Origin: Poa pratensis
Lineage: Eukaryota > Streptophyta > Magnoliopsida > Poales > Poaceae
Length of the DNA stretch: 64,000 bases
Assembly (NCBI GenBank): GCA_947311845.1
Contig: CAMZMU010000020.1
Coordinates: forward strand, 42,375,665 to 42,439,664
Direction of reading: 5' to 3'
Shown: positions 11,030 to 24,085 of the stretch, in pieces
How positions within the stretch are numbered: the first letter of the stretch is position 1
Layout: each line of letters begins with the position of its first letter
Program-made: the position numbers and the translations under genes
Notes under the pieces: model-generated
The model's input: the letters and a program-made list of their open reading frames with translations, nothing else
Told to the model about the DNA's origin: nothing
The model's database searches: none

Positions 11030-11461
11030 GTCCAAGTCGGGTGGTTGCACCGGTCGGTACTGTAGCTACAGTACGACGCTACAGTACGCCCCACCCTTCA
11101 TATGTACTAGTCCAGCCGCCATAGAGGGTTTAGACCACGTTTAAAATAAAACCCTAGTTTTAGTTGAACAGCGAAAGCTTTCCTCTGAAATTTACATCTC
11201 CAATTCGTATCGATCTGGAGAGTTGAACATCAATTGAAGTGTGATCTGTTTCTTCCATTGGGAATTAGTAGATTGCAATTATACCGTTTCGTGGTCGACG
11301 GCTACGTGCGCAAGTGTGTGAAGTCGTGAATATCCGAAGGGTAGAGAGCTGCTGCATTGGCATCAGGGATCTAGCAGGAGAGTTCATCGGTGACACCAAG
11401 TTATCTATCATCATCATCCACCATCGATGTGCTCAACGAGAAGATCGGGCCGCCCATATCA
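10576..11461 (+). repeat. 3' LTR of element B
   Basis: 886 bp, partner of 2949-3842. It ends CATATCA, followed by the second CCAGC copy and satellite. It is slightly shorter than the 5' copy because of several one-base deletions (for example near 11037-11052). Confidence 0.95.
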
Positions 11462-14400
11462 CCAGCCATCTAGGAGTATCAGTAGCACTTTTAGGTCATC
11501 CTAAAACACGTGCGACAATCCTAGCCATCTGGACCCCCGTGGACCCTTCCGCCTTCCAAGAGTATACAGACCCTCCTTACGTCATCTGACCCAAGTGCAC
11601 CCCTCTGAGCCATCTAAGAGTATCATTAGCACTTTTAGGTCATCCTAAAGCACGTGTGACAATCCTAGCCATATGGAACCCCGTGGACTCCTCCTAGCCA
11701 TCTAGGAGTATACGGACCCTCCTTACGTCATCTGACCACGTGCACCCCTCCCAGCCATCTAGGAGTATCAGTAGCACTTTTAGGTCATCCTGAAGCACGT
11801 GTGACAATCCTAGCCATCTGGACCCCCGCGGACCCCTCCTAGCCATCTAGGAGTATACGGACCGTCCTTACGTCATCTGACCCACGTGCACCCCTCCCGC
11901 CATCTAGGAGTATCCGTAGCACTTTTAGGTCATCCTAAAGCACGTGCGACAATCCTAGCCGGTGGACCCCTGTGGACCCTTCCTAGCCATCTAGGAGTAT
12001 ACGGACCCTCATTACATCATGCACCCCTCCCAGCCATCTAGGAGTATCAGTAGCACTTTTAGGTCGTCCTAAATCACGTGCGACAATCCTAGCCATATGG
12101 ACCCCCGTGGACCCCTCCTAACCATCTAGGAGTATACGGACCCCCTTACGTCATCTGACCCACGTGCACCCCCCCAGCCATCTAGGAGTATCACTACACG
12201 TTTAGGTCATCCTAAAGCACGTGCGACAATCCTAGCCATCTGGACCCCCGTGGACCCTCCTAGCCATCTAGGAGTATACGGACCCTCCTTAAGTCATCTG
12301 ACCCACGTGCACCCCTCCCAGCATCTAGGAGTATCAGTAGCACTTTTGGTCATCCTAAAGCACGTGCGACAATCCTAGCCATCTGAACCCCGTGGACCCT
12401 CCTAGCCATCTAGAGTATACGGACCCTCCTTAAGTCATCTGACCCACGTGCACCCCTCCCAGCCATCTAGGAGTATCAGTAGCACTTTTGGTCATCCTAA
12501 AGCACGTGGGACAATCCTAGCCATCTAGAACCCCGTGGACCCTTCCAAGCCTTCTAAGAGTATACGGACCCTCCTTACGTCATCTGACCCACGTGCACCC
12601 CTCTGAGCCATCTAGGAGTATCAGTAGCACTTTTAGGTCATCCTAAAGCACGTGCGACAATCCTAGCCATATGGACCCCCGTGGACTCCTCCTAACCATC
12701 TAGGAGTATACGGACCCTCCTTAAGTCATCTGACCCACGTGCACCCCTCAGCCATCTAGGAGTATCAGTAGCACTTTAGGTCATCCTAAAGCACGTGCGA
12801 CAATCCTAGCCATATGGACCCCCGTGGACTCCTCCTAGCCATCTAGGAGTATATCGGACCCTCCTTACGTCATCTGACCCACGTGCACCCCTCCCAGCCA
12901 TCTAGGAGTATCAGTAGCACTTTTAGGTCATCCTAAAGCACGTGCGACAATCCTAGCATCTGGACCCCCGTGGACCCTCCTAGCCATCTAGGAGTATACG
13001 GACCCTCCTTACGTCATCTGACCCACGTGCACCCACCCAGCCATCTAGGAGTATCAGTAGCACTTTTAGGTCATCCTAAAGCACGTGCGACAATCCTAGC
13101 CATGTGGACCCCTGACGACCCTTCCTAGCCATCTAGGATTATACGGACCCTCATTACGTCATCTGACCCACATGCACCCTCCCAGCCATCTAGGAGTATC
13201 AGTAGCACTTTAGGTCGTCCTAAAGCACTGCGACAATCCTAGCCATCTGGACCCCCGTGGACCCTCCTAGCCATCTAGGAGTATACGGACCCTCCTTACG
13301 TCATCTGACCCACGTGCACCCCTCCCGCCATCTAGGAGTATCAGTAGCACTTTTAGGTCATCCTAAAGCACGTGCGACAATCCTAGCCATATGGACCCCC
13401 GTGGACCCTTCATAGCTTCTAAGAGTATACGACCCTCCTTACGTCATCTGACCCACGTGCACCCCTCTGAGCCATCTAGGAGTATCAGTAGCACTTTTAG
13501 GTCATCCTAAAGCACGTGCCACAATCCTAGCCATCTGGGAGTATATGGACCCCCTGGACTGCTCCTAGCTACTAGGAGTATACGGACCTCCTTACATCAT
13601 CTGACCCACGTGCACCCCTCCCAGCCATATAGGAGTATCAGTAGCACTTTTAGGTCATCCTAAAGCACGTGCGACAATCCTAGCCATCTGGACCCCGTGG
13701 ACCCTCCTAGCCATCTAGGAGTATACGGACCCTCCTTAAGTCATCTGACCCCGTGCACCCTCCAGCCATCTAGGAGTATGAGTAGCACTTTTAGGTAATC
13801 CTAAAGAACTGTGACAATCCTACCATCTGGAACCCCGTGGTCCCTCCTAGCCATCTAGGAGTATACGGACCCTCCTTAAGTCATCTGACCCACGTGCACC
13901 CTCCAGCCATCTAGGAGTATGAGTAGCACTTTAGGTATCCTAAAGCACATGCGACAATCCTAGCCATAGACCCCCGTGGACCCTTCATAGTCTTCTAAGA
14001 GTATACAGACCCTCCTTACGTCATCTGACCCACGTGCACCCCTCAGCCATCTAGGAGTATCAGTAGCACTTTTAGGTCATCCTAAAGCACGTGCACAATC
14101 CTAGCCATATGGACCCCCGTGGACCCTTCAGTCTTCTAAGAGTATACGGACCCTCCTTACTCATCTGACCCACGTGCACCCCTCCCAGCCATCTAGGAGT
14201 ATCAGTAGCACTTTTAGATCGTCCTACACACGTGCGACAATCCTAGCCATATGGACCCCCGTGGACCCCTACCATCTAGGAGTATACGGACCCCCTTACG
14301 TCATCTGACCCACGTGCACCCCTCCCAGCCATCTAGGAGTATCAGTAGCACTTTTAGGTATCCTAAAGCACGTGCGACAATCCTAGCCATATAGACCCCG

Positions 14401-17400
14401 TGGACCCTTCATAGCCATCTAAGAGTATACACCCTCCTTACGTCATCTGACCCCGTGCACCTCTCAGCCATCTAGGAGTATCAGTAGCACTTTTAGGTCA
14501 TCCTAAAGCACGTGCCCAATCCTAGCCATAGGACCCCCGTGGACCCTTCAGAGTCTTCTAAGAGTATACGGACCCTCCTTACATCATCTGACCCGTGCAC
14601 CCCTCCCAGCCATCTAGGAGTATCAGTAGCACTTTTAGATCGTCCTACAGCACGTGCGACAATCCTAGCCATATGGACCCCCGTGGACCCTCCTAACCAT
14701 CTAGGAGTATACGGACCCCTTACGTCATCTGACCCACGTGCACCCCTCCCAGCCATCTAGGAGTATCAGTAGCACTTTTAGGTCATCCTAAAGCACGTGC
14801 GACAATCCTAGCCATATGGACCCCCGTGGACCCTTCATAGTCTTCTAAGAGTATACAGACCCTCCTTACGTCATCTAACCCACGTGCACCCCTCTCAGCC
14901 ATCTAGGAGTATCAATAGCACTTTTAGGTCATCCTAAAGCACGTGCCACAATCCTAGCCATAGGACCCCCGTGGACCCTTCATAGCTTCTAAGAGTATAC
15001 GGACCCTCCTTACATCATCTAACCCACGTGCACCCCTCCCAGCCATCTAGGAGTATCAGTAGCACTTTTAGGTCATCCTAAAGCACGTGCGACAATCCTA
15101 GCCATCTGGACCCCGTGGATCCCTAGCCATCTACGAGTATACGGACCCTCCTTAAGTCATCTGACCCACGTGCACCCCCAGCCATCTAGGAGTAGTAGCA
15201 CTTTTATTTAATCCTAAAGAACGTGTGACAATCCTATCCATCTGGAACCCCGTAGACCCCTCCTAGCCATCTAGGAGTATACGACCCTCCTTACGTCATC
15301 TGACCCACGTGCACCCCTCCCAGCCATCTAGGAGTATCAGTAGCACTTTTAGGTCATCCTAAAGCACGTGCGACAATCCTAGCCATCTGGACCCCCGTGG
15401 ACCCTCTCTAGCCATCTAGGAGTATACGGACTCCTTAAGTCATCTGACCCACGTGCACCCCCCAGCCATCTAGGAGTATGTAGCACTTTTAGGTAATCCT
15501 AAAGACGTGCTAGAATCCTAGCCATATGGACCCCCTGGACCCCTCCTAACCATCTAGGAGTATACGGACCCCTTACGTCATCTGACCCACGTGCACCCCT
15601 CCCGGCCATCTAGGAGTATGTAGCACTTTTAGGTAATCCTAAAGCACGTGCGACAATCCTAGCATATGGACCCCCGTGGACCCTTCAGCTTCTAAAGTAC
15701 AGACCCTCCTTACGTCATCTGACCCACGTGCACCCCCTGAGCCATCTAGGAGTATCAGTAGCACTTTTAGGTCATCCTAAAGCACGTGCCACAATCCTAG
15801 CCATATGGACCCCCGTGGACCCTTCATAGTCTTCTAAGAATACGGACCCTCCTTACATCATCTGACCCACGTGCACCCCTCCATGCCATCTAGGGTATCA
15901 GTAGCACTTTTAGATCGTCCTACAGCACGTGCGACAATCCTGCCATATGGACCCCCGTGGACCCTCCTAACCATCTAGGAGTATACGGACCCCCTTACGT
16001 AATCTGACCCACGTGCACCCCTCCCAGCCATCTAGTAGTATCAGTAGCACTTTTAGGTCATCCTAAAGCACGTGCGACAATCCTAGCCATATGGACCCCG
16101 TGGACCGTTATAGTCTTCTAAGAGTATACAGACCCTCCTTACGTCATCTGACCCACGTGCACCCCTCTGAGCCTTCTAGGAGTATCAGTAGCACTTTTAG
16201 GTCATCCTAAAGCACGTGCCACAATCCTAGCCATATGGACCCCGTGGACCCTTCATAGTCTTCTAAGAGTATACGGACCCTCCTTACATCATCTGACCCA
16301 CGTGCACCCCTCCCAGCCATCTAGGAGTATCAGTAGCACTTTTAGGTCATCCTAAAGCACGTGCGACAATCCTAGCCATCTGGACCCCGTGGATCCTCCT
16401 AGCCATCTAGGAGTATACGGACCCTCCTTAGTTATCTGACCCACGTGCACCCCCAGGCATCTAGGAGTATGAGTAGCACTTTTAGGTAATCCTAAAGAAC
16501 GTGTGACAATCCTATCCATCTGGAACCCCGTGGACCCTCCTAGCCATCTAGGAGTATACGGACCCTCCTTACGTCATCTGACCCACGTGCACCCCTCCCA
16601 GCCATCTAGGAGTATCAGTAGCACTTTTAGGTCATCCTAAAGCACGTGCGACAATCCTAGCCATCTGGACCCCGTGGACCTCCTAGCCATCTAGGAGTAT
16701 ACGGACACTCCTTAAGTCATCTGACCCACGTGCACCCTCCCAGCCATCTAGGAGTATGAGTAGCACTTTTAGGTAATCCTAAAGAACGTGCGAGAATCCT
16801 AGCCATATGGACCCCGTGGACCCCTCCTAACCATCTAGGAGTATACGGACCCTCCTTACATCATCTGACCCACGTGCCCCTGCAGCCATCTAGAGTATCA
16901 GTAGCACTTTTAGATCATCCTACAGCACGTGCGACAATCCTAGCCATATGGACCCCCGTGGACCCCTCCTAACCATCTAGGAGTATACGGACCCCCTTAC
17001 GTCATCTGACCCACGTGCACCCCTCCCAGCCATCTAGGTGTATCAGTAGCACTTTTAGGTCATCCTAAAGCACGTGCGACAATCCTAGCCATATGGACCC
17101 CCGTGGACCCTTCATAGTCTTCTAAGAGTATACAGACCCTCCTTACGTCATCTGACCCACGTGCACCCCTGAGCCATCTAGGAGTATCAGTAGCACTTTT
17201 AGGTCATCCTAAAGCACGTGCCACAATCCTAGCCATATGGACCCCCGTGGACCCTTCATAGTCTTCTAAGAGTATACGGACCCTCCTTACATCATCTGAC
17301 CCACGTGCACCCCTGCCAGCCATCTAGGAGTATCAGTAGCACTTTTAGATCGTCCTACAGCACGTGCGACAATCCTAGCCATATGGACCCCCGTGGACCC

Positions 17401-19568
17401 CTCCTAACAATCTAGGAGTATACGGACCCCCTTACGTCATCTGACCCACGTGCACCCCCCAGCCATCTAGGTGTATCAGTAGCACTTTTAGGTCATCCTA
17501 AAGCACGTGCGACAATCTAGCCATATGGACCCCGTGGACCCTTCATAGTCTTCTAAGAGTATAGCCCCTCCTTACGTTATCTGACCCACGTGCACCCCTC
17601 TCAGCCATCTAGGAGTATCAGTAGCACTTTTAGGTCATCCTAAAGCACGTGCCACAATCCTAGCCATATGGACCCCGTGGACCCTTCATAGTCTTCTAAG
17701 AGTATACGGACCCTCCTTACATCATCTGACCCACGTGCACCCCTCCCAGCCATCTAGGTGTATCAGTAGCACTTTTAGGTCATCCTAAAGCACGTGCGAC
17801 AATCCTAGCCATCTAGACCCCGTGGATCCTCCTAGCCATCTAGGAGTATACGGACCCTCCTTAAGTCATCTGACCCACGTGCACCCTCCCAGCCATCTAG
17901 GAGTATGAGTAGCACTTTTAGGTAATCCTAAAGAACGTGTGACAATCTATCCATCTGGAACCCGTGGACCCCTCCTAGCCATCTAGGAGTATACGAACCC
18001 TCCTTACGTCATCTGACCCACGTGTACCCCTCCCAGCCATCTAGGAGTATCAGTAGCATTTTTAGGTCATCCTAAAGCACGTGCGACAATCCTAGCCATC
18101 TGGACCCCGTGGACCCTCCTAGCCATCTAGGAGTATACGAACACTCCTTAAGTCATCTGACCCACGTGCACCCTCCCAGCCATCTAGGAGTTTGAGTAGC
18201 ACTTTTAGGTAATCCTAAAGAACGTGCTAGAATCCTAGCCATATGGACCCCGTGGACCCTCCTAACCATCTAGGAGTATACGGCCCCTTACGTCATCTGA
18301 CCCACGTGCACCCTCCCAGCCATCTAGGAGTATGAGTAGCACTTTTAGGTAATCCTAAAGCACGTGCGATATCCTAGCCATATGGACCCCGTGGACCCTT
18401 CATAGTCTTCTAAGAGTATACAGACCCTCCTTACGTCATCTGACCCACGTGCACCCCTCTGAGCCATCTAGGAGTATCAGTAGCACTTTTAGGTCATCCT
18501 AAAGCACGTGCCACAATCCTAGCCATATGGACCCCGTGGACCCTTCATAGTCTTCTAAGAGTATACGGACCCTCCTTACATCATCTGACCCACGTGCACC
18601 CCTCCATGCCATCTAGGAGTATCAGTAGCACTTTTAGATCGTCCTACAGCACGTGCGACAATCCTAGCCATATGGACCCCCGTGGACCCCTCCTAACCAT
18701 CTAGGAGTATACGGACCCCCTTACGTAATCTGACCCACGTGCACCCCTCCCAGCCATCTAGTAGTATCAGTAGCACTTTTAGGTCATCCTAAAGCACGTG
18801 CGACAATCCTAGCCATATGGACCCCCGTGGACCCTTCATAGTCTTCTAAGAGTATACAGACCCTCCTTACGTCATCTGACCCACGTGCACCCCTCTGAGC
18901 CTTCTAGGAGTATCAGTAGCACTTTTAGGTCATCCTAAAGCACGTGCCACAATCCTAGCCATATGGACCCCCGTGGACCCTTCATAGTCTTCTAAGAGTA
19001 TACGGACCCTCCTTACATCATCTGACCCACGTGCACCCCTCCCAGCCATCTAGGAGTATCAGTAGCACTTTTAGGTCATCCTAAAGCACGTGCGACAATC
19101 CTAGCCATCTGGACCCCGTGGATCCTCCTAGCCATCTAGGAGTATACGGACCCTCCTTAAGTTATCTGACCACGTGCACCCTCCCAGCCATCTAGGAGTA
19201 TGAGTAGCACTTTTAGGTAATCCTAAAGAACGTGTGACAATCCTATCCATCTGGAACCCCGTGGACCCTCCTAGCCATCTAGGAGTATACGGACCCTCCT
19301 TACGTCATCTGACCCACGTGCACCCCTCCCAGCCATCTAGGAGTATCAGTAGCACTTTTAGGTCATCCTAAAGCACGTGCGACAATCCTAGCCATCTGGA
19401 CCCCCGTGGACCCTCCTAGCCATCTAGGAGTATACGGACACTCCTTAAGTCATCTGACCCACGTGCACCCTCCCAGCCATCTAGGAGTATGAGTAGCACT
19501 TTTAGGTAATCCTAAAGAACGTGCGAGAATCCTATCCATCTGGACCCCCGTGGACCCTTCCTAGCCTT
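11462..19568. repeat. Satellite block S2, about 145-bp monomers
   Basis: About 8.1 kb, near 56 head-to-tail monomers with no gene. Consensus landmarks per monomer are AGCCATCTAGGAGTATCAG, two CACGTG sites, TTACGTCA, and a second CCATCTAGGAGTATACGG about 88 bp into the unit. Variant types recur in blocks (for example TAGTCTTCTAAGAGTATAC and TTTTAGATCGTCCTACAG), including two similar stretches about 2.72 kb apart (15.2-16.8 and 17.9-19.53 kb). Many one- to four-base deletions occur between about 13 and 16 kb. Short open frames here are chance products of the repeat. Confidence 0.98.
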
Positions 19569-20466
19569 TGATAAGGGGTGTCCCAATCTTCTCAGTGAGA
19601 TGTGGCGAAATTGTTGGATGGATGAATTGGATAACTCTTGTCTTGCTGAAAACTCTCCTGGCCGATCCCTGTTGCCAATGCAACAGCTTGCAACCCCTTG
19701 GATATTCTCAACTCCACAAGCTTGCACAAGTAGCCACCGACTACAAGTGGTCCTGTACCTCCTTATTCCCAATGGAACAGCAGATAACACGCAGAATTTG
19801 CAAGCAGTAACAATACTTCAAGATGAATGCTTCTCGCAGTTCAACAAGAGGTTCTAGGGTTTTGGTTTATCGTAGTCTAACCTAATAACTCGCAGCAATA
19901 GGGTTTATATGGGGGAGGGGTGCGGCCAGCAGCCAGGGAGCCCTCCACCTAGCCCAACTCGGATTGGGTCCAACCTAACTGGATACAAACCGACCCAATT
20001 GGGTTCGGCCTAAAAAGGGACACGCAGGTCCAAGTCCTAGGGTGACTAGGACTCCTCCTTGGCGCCACCAACAGGGGGTTGTACGCCTCCTTCTTGCATC
20101 TCCACTTGTGCTCCTGCCTCCCTCTCCTCCCTCAAGCACTTGTGGTGTTTGTTCTGAAATTTATCCTCCATTAAATTCTTGTTGTTCTTCATGTGATCCT
20201 CCATGTACTCCATGCCTTGCAGCTCCTCTCCTCCATGAATGCTTGTGTTATCAATAACCCTGATCATACATAAATGCATAGATTTAGGTAGTATAAAATT
20301 CTCAGAATTACAAACATCATATTCTAATAAGAGTGAGTTCACCTGCTGTTCTAATAACTTGGTTCTTGATCTTGTCATTGGTCCAATCCTCAATTCATTT
20401 GGTTTATCTTGAACAGCAACATCTTCAATTGGAGAAAGTGTATAAGAGCTAGGGATGTCCTCATCA
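19569..20466 (-). repeat. 3' LTR of element C
   Basis: 898 bp. It matches the two pieces of the 5' LTR (25289-25432 and 38815-39532) with few differences. On the minus strand it carries the coding-like block MTRSRTKLLEQQVNSLL at its start and a TATA-like TATAAAC at about 19899-19906. Confidence 0.95.
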
Positions 20467-20701
20467 TCCTCCCCCCTTGAAAAGGCGTCGTCCTCGACGC
20501 AGCAAGGTCATCTCCAAAGTATGGTGTCAAATCAGCAACATTGAATGAATTACTAACACCAAACTCATCACTAGGAAGATCAATGGAATAGGCATTATCA
20601 TTGATCCGTGCAAGCACTTTATATGGTCCTGCTCCTCGTGGCATCAACTTGGACTTGCGCAATGTGGGAAATCTGTCCTTGCGAAAATGCACCCAAACCA
20701 T
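20046..20701 (-). pseudogene. Integrase end and LTR-coded pol tail of element C
   Basis: The frame at 20701-20390 encodes the integrase C-terminal module (MVWVHFRKDRFP, PRGAGPYKVLARINDNAY, FNVADLTPYFGDD). A frameshift next to the polypurine tract separates it from 20393-20046 in the LTR (RIGPMTRSRTKLLEQQVNSL, then FILPKSMHLCMIRVIDN). The layout is as in B, confirming that pol ran into the 3' LTR in this family. The far end (REEREAGAQVEMQ) is low-complexity. Confidence 0.75.
20467..20483 (-). other. Polypurine tract of element C
   Basis: Plus-strand TCCTCCCCCCTTGAAAA reads as a G-rich purine tract on the minus strand, directly before the 3' LTR. Confidence 0.88.
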
Positions 20702-21760
20702 CTCCGGGCTGAAATCACCTCCTTGCGCTTCTTGTTAACACGATCAGCAACATATCTTCCTTTCTTCTCAATTGCTTGCTTGGTCTTCTCATGTATCTTC
20801 CTCACAAAATCTGCACGCTTCGATGCCTCCATGTTTACTCTCTCTTGTAGTGGAAGCGGCAGCAAATCAAGTGGAGTAATTGGCTTGAAACCATACACCA
20901 CTTCAAACGGACATAATTGAGTAGTTGAATGCACCGCCCTGTTATAAGCAAACTCCACATGCGGTAAACAATCCTCCCACTCTCGTAAATTCTTCTTGAT
21001 CATGGCTCGCAATAGTGTTGATAGTGTGATTCACCACCTCCGTTTGTCCATCAGTTTGGGGGTGACATGTAGTACTAAACAGCAGCTTGTTCCCAGCTTC
21101 CCCCATAGTGTCTTAAAAATAGCTCATAAACTTCACGTCACGATCAGAAACAATTGTTGGTACTCCATGTAAACGTACAATGTCCCTGAAAAACAGATTA
21201 GCAATATGCGACGCATCGTCGCTCTTGTGGCAGGCAATAAAGTGTGACATTTTAGAAAATCTATCCACTACCACAAATATAGAATCATGTCCTCTTCTTG
21301 TTCTTGGTAATCCTAGCACAAAATCCATACTAATATCCTCCCATGGAGTAGTAGGTGCAGGAAGAGGAGTATACAAACCATGAGGCTTTAATTTTGATTT
21401 AGCCTTGTTGCAAGTGATGCAACGCCTCACAAACCTGTCCACATCTCTCCTCATGCGTGGCCAGTAGAAGTGATCAGCCAACATGAGCAATGTCTTCTCA
21501 CGCCCAAAGTGTCCCATTAATCCACCACTATGTGATTCCTGCAACAATAACAAACGCACGGACGACTCGGGCACACATAATTTGTTAGCTCTAAACAAAT
21601 ATCCATCATGTATATGAAATTTATCCCATGCCTTCACATTAGAACATTTAGCATATGGAACCGAAAAATCATGATCTTGAGCATACAAATCACGCAAACT
21701 CTCCAAACCAGGAACTTGCACATAATTGTGTTAATAACATGCTTTTCCTAGAGAGAGCAT
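20644..21760 (-). pseudogene. Integrase of element C
   Basis: The minus frame 21721-21113 holds the zinc region (SHSGG, GHFGRE, CITC) and the first two catalytic positions ([11 protein letters not shown] and [12 protein letters not shown]). The frame breaks near 21113 with a T-run change. The DDE Glu region (TDGQTE) lies at about 21035-21055 in another frame, and the downstream part continues at 21012-20644 ([27 protein letters not shown]). Same protein family as B; inactive as read. Confidence 0.85.
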
Positions 21761-22296
21761 CAGCAACTACATTATCTTTGCCTTTCTTGTACTTAATTAT
21801 GTATGGAAAAGATTCAATGAATTCAACCCACTTAGCATGACGTTTATTAAGACTAGATTGGCTCTTCAAAAATTTCAAAGCTTCATGATCAGAATGTATG
21901 ATAAATTCTTTTGGCCACAAATAATGTTTCCAAACCTCAAGAACTCTAACAAGTGCATACAATTCTTTATCATAAACAGAATAATTCAATTGGGCTCCAC
22001 TCAATTTTTCGAAAAATAAGCCACGGGTTTGTTTCTTGCATTAACACACCTCCTATTCCAATGCCACTAGCATCACACTCAATTTCGAATTGTTTATGGA
22101 AATCAGGAAGTATCAACAATGGGCAGAAATTAAACGACGTTTCAGCTCATCAAAAGCAATATCTTGTGCTACCCCCACTCAAAAACAACACCTTTCTTAG
22201 TAAGATCATTCAAAGGTGCAGCAAGAGTACTAAAATCTTTCACAAAACGTCTATAGAATCCAGCAAGACCAAGAAAACTTCGTAATTGACTAATAG
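21761..22296 (-). pseudogene. RNase H of element C
   Basis: The C-terminal part is open in the minus frame 22004-21690 ([47 protein letters not shown]). The N-terminal part (equivalent of [14 protein letters not shown]) is recognisable at about 22030-22110 but broken by indels, and the linker to RT at 22150-22290 is frameshifted. Confidence 0.8.
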
Positions 22297-23207
22297 TCAT
22301 GGGAATTGGCCAATTTTTAATAGCTTCAATTTTAGTTCATCTACTTCAATTCCATGCTTAGAAACAACATATCCCAGAAATATGACCTTATCTTTGCAAA
22401 ATGTGCACTTAGCAAGATTACCATAAAGTTTATGTTCACGTAGCACATGCAAAACTTGTCTAATATGATCAACATGCTCAATATCATTGCGGCTGTAAAT
22501 CAATATGTCATCAAAGTACACAACCACAAACTTGCCAATAAAGTTTCTCAAAACATGGTTCATTAATCATGAAAGTACTAGGTGCATTAGTTAAACCAAA
22601 AGGCATTACTAACCACTCATATAAACCAAATTTTGTTTTGAATGCTGTTTTCCACTCATCCCCCTCTTTCATCCTAATTTGATGATAACCACTACGCAAA
22701 TCAATTTTAGAGAAAACAGCAGCACCACTTAATTCATCTAACATGTCTTCCAATCAGTGGAATAGGATGACGATAACGAATAGTGATGTTGTTAATTGCT
22801 CTACAATCTACACACATGCGCCAAGTACCATCTTTTTTAGGAACTAAAATAACAGGAACAGCACAAGGGCTCAAGCTAATGCGAATATAACCTTTGTCCA
22901 GAAGCTCTTGCACTTGTTTCTGAATTTCTTTTGTCTCTTGGGGATTTGTCCTATAAGGGGCTCGGTTTGGCAATGTTGCTCCTGGTATCAAATCAATTTG
23001 ATGTTCTATCCCACGCAATGGTGGCAAACCAGGAGGTACGTCATCCGGAAACACATCATTAAATTCCTGCAACACATTAGAAACACCAAGAGAAATAGGG
23101 GTCATGTCATTAGAAACTAAGATTTCTCCCTTGTGCATAAGCACGATAGGAAGCAAACTAGGATCCTCACGAAATTCTCTCAAATCCTCTTGGTGGCTAA
23201 CATGCAT
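22297..23207 (-). pseudogene. Reverse transcriptase of element C
   Basis: Three overlapping minus frames: 23207-22734 ([31 protein letters not shown]), 22753-22511 ([22 protein letters not shown]) and 22563-22297 ([32 protein letters not shown]). The catalytic YFDD is intact at about 22510-22521. The breaks are single-base events at about 22745 and 22565. Among the pol copies in the window this RT is the least damaged around its active site. Confidence 0.9.
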
Positions 23208-24085
23208 AATAGGTTCACTCCCTCACTTTTAATTTTACCACTCGGTTTGGTTTTGCTAGACTCACTCACAGCAATATTATTCTCTCTTTTATCTACTCTC
23301 TCACTCTCTTTTTCAAGATTTACTTCTGTTTTTTGACGAGACTCATTTACAATTTGCTGTGGTGTCATAGGCCTCAATATAATGTCCTTCCCATGCCAAT
23401 TCAACTGATATGTATTTGCTCTTCCATTGTGTATAGCACTTCTGTCAAATTGCCATGGTCTTCCCAACAACATGTGGCAAACAGTCATAGGAACCACATC
23501 ACACTCAATGGTATCCTTATATGGTCCAATCTGAAATTCTACTCTCACCATGTGACTCACCTTCATCTCTCCATTGTCACTCAACCACTGAATATAATAA
23601 GGATGAGGGTGTGGTATATATTTCAGTTTCAACTTTGCACATAAATCTTTACTTGCTAAATTTCTGCAACTCCCTCCATCAATAATAACTTTGCAAGCCA
23701 TTTGAGGACCAACAATTGCCTTGGTCTGAAATAGATTACATCTCTGATTTTCAGGACTTGGTGTCACACTCAAAGTTTTTTGTGTGCACACAATAGTAGG
23801 ATAATGTGTAGCATAAGCATCAATTGGACCATCATCATCATCACACGCATCATCATCATCATTAGGATCAGCATCATCACCTGTTTCATACTCATTGTCC
23901 TCATTGATTAGCATCACCTTCTTGTTTGGACAATCTCTCTTGAAATGGCCTTTACCTCCACAAGTATGGCAGTTCATGTCTCTATTTCGGGCTGTTGATG
24001 CACTTGAGCTATTGTACTTGCTGCTGGTTGTGGTGACTTCTTTGCACTCGAAAAATTGATTCTGGTTTGGTGGATGGTGCACCAC
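23180..24085 (-). pseudogene. Nucleocapsid zinc knuckle and protease of element C
   Basis: A 301-codon minus frame with an intact zinc knuckle NCHTCGGKGHFKRDCPNKK (CX2CX4HX4C, about 23930-23975), an Asp-rich linker, and the protease: ACKVIIDGGSCRNLASK (active-site IDGG, about 23645-23700), YKDTIECDVVPMT and CHMLLGRPWQFD. It ends just before the RT frame at 23207 with an overlap. The best preserved gag-protease region in the window; its neighbours on both sides are frameshifted. Confidence 0.88.

Larger units (their letters stand above)
2949..11461 (+). mobile_element. Element B: full-length, decayed Ty3/gypsy (CRM-like) LTR retrotransposon
   Basis: Complete from LTR to LTR (8,513 bp, including a 0.9-kb nested solo LTR). 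The LTRs start TGATGAGGACATCC and end CATATCA. The 5-bp flanks are CCAGC at 2944-2948 and CCAGC at 11462-11466, a perfect target duplication inside the satellite. Order: 5' LTR, primer site, leader, gag, protease, reverse transcriptase, RNase H, integrase, polypurine tract, 3' LTR. Integrase after RT makes it Ty3/gypsy. The final pol frame continues into the 3' LTR, a trait of the CRM chromovirus clade. Clade placement is inference; a domain tree would decide it. Several indels in gag and pol make it unable to act by itself. Confidence 0.95.

Noticed and set aside
14493..14760. Open frames of 60-90 codons inside the satellite
   Set aside because: They follow the monomer period, occur on both strands and change with every indel. 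No protein similarity is seen.
11462..19568. Regular repeats as a possible CRISPR array
   Set aside because: There are no unique spacers; the entire 145-bp unit is repeated, in an obviously plant repeat context.
20042..20257. Plus-strand frame in the C LTR (CSSCDPPCTPC) as a small Cys-rich protein
   Set aside because: It lies antisense to the conserved LTR-coded tail and has no independent support; the identical frame recurs in the 5' LTR copy at 39108.
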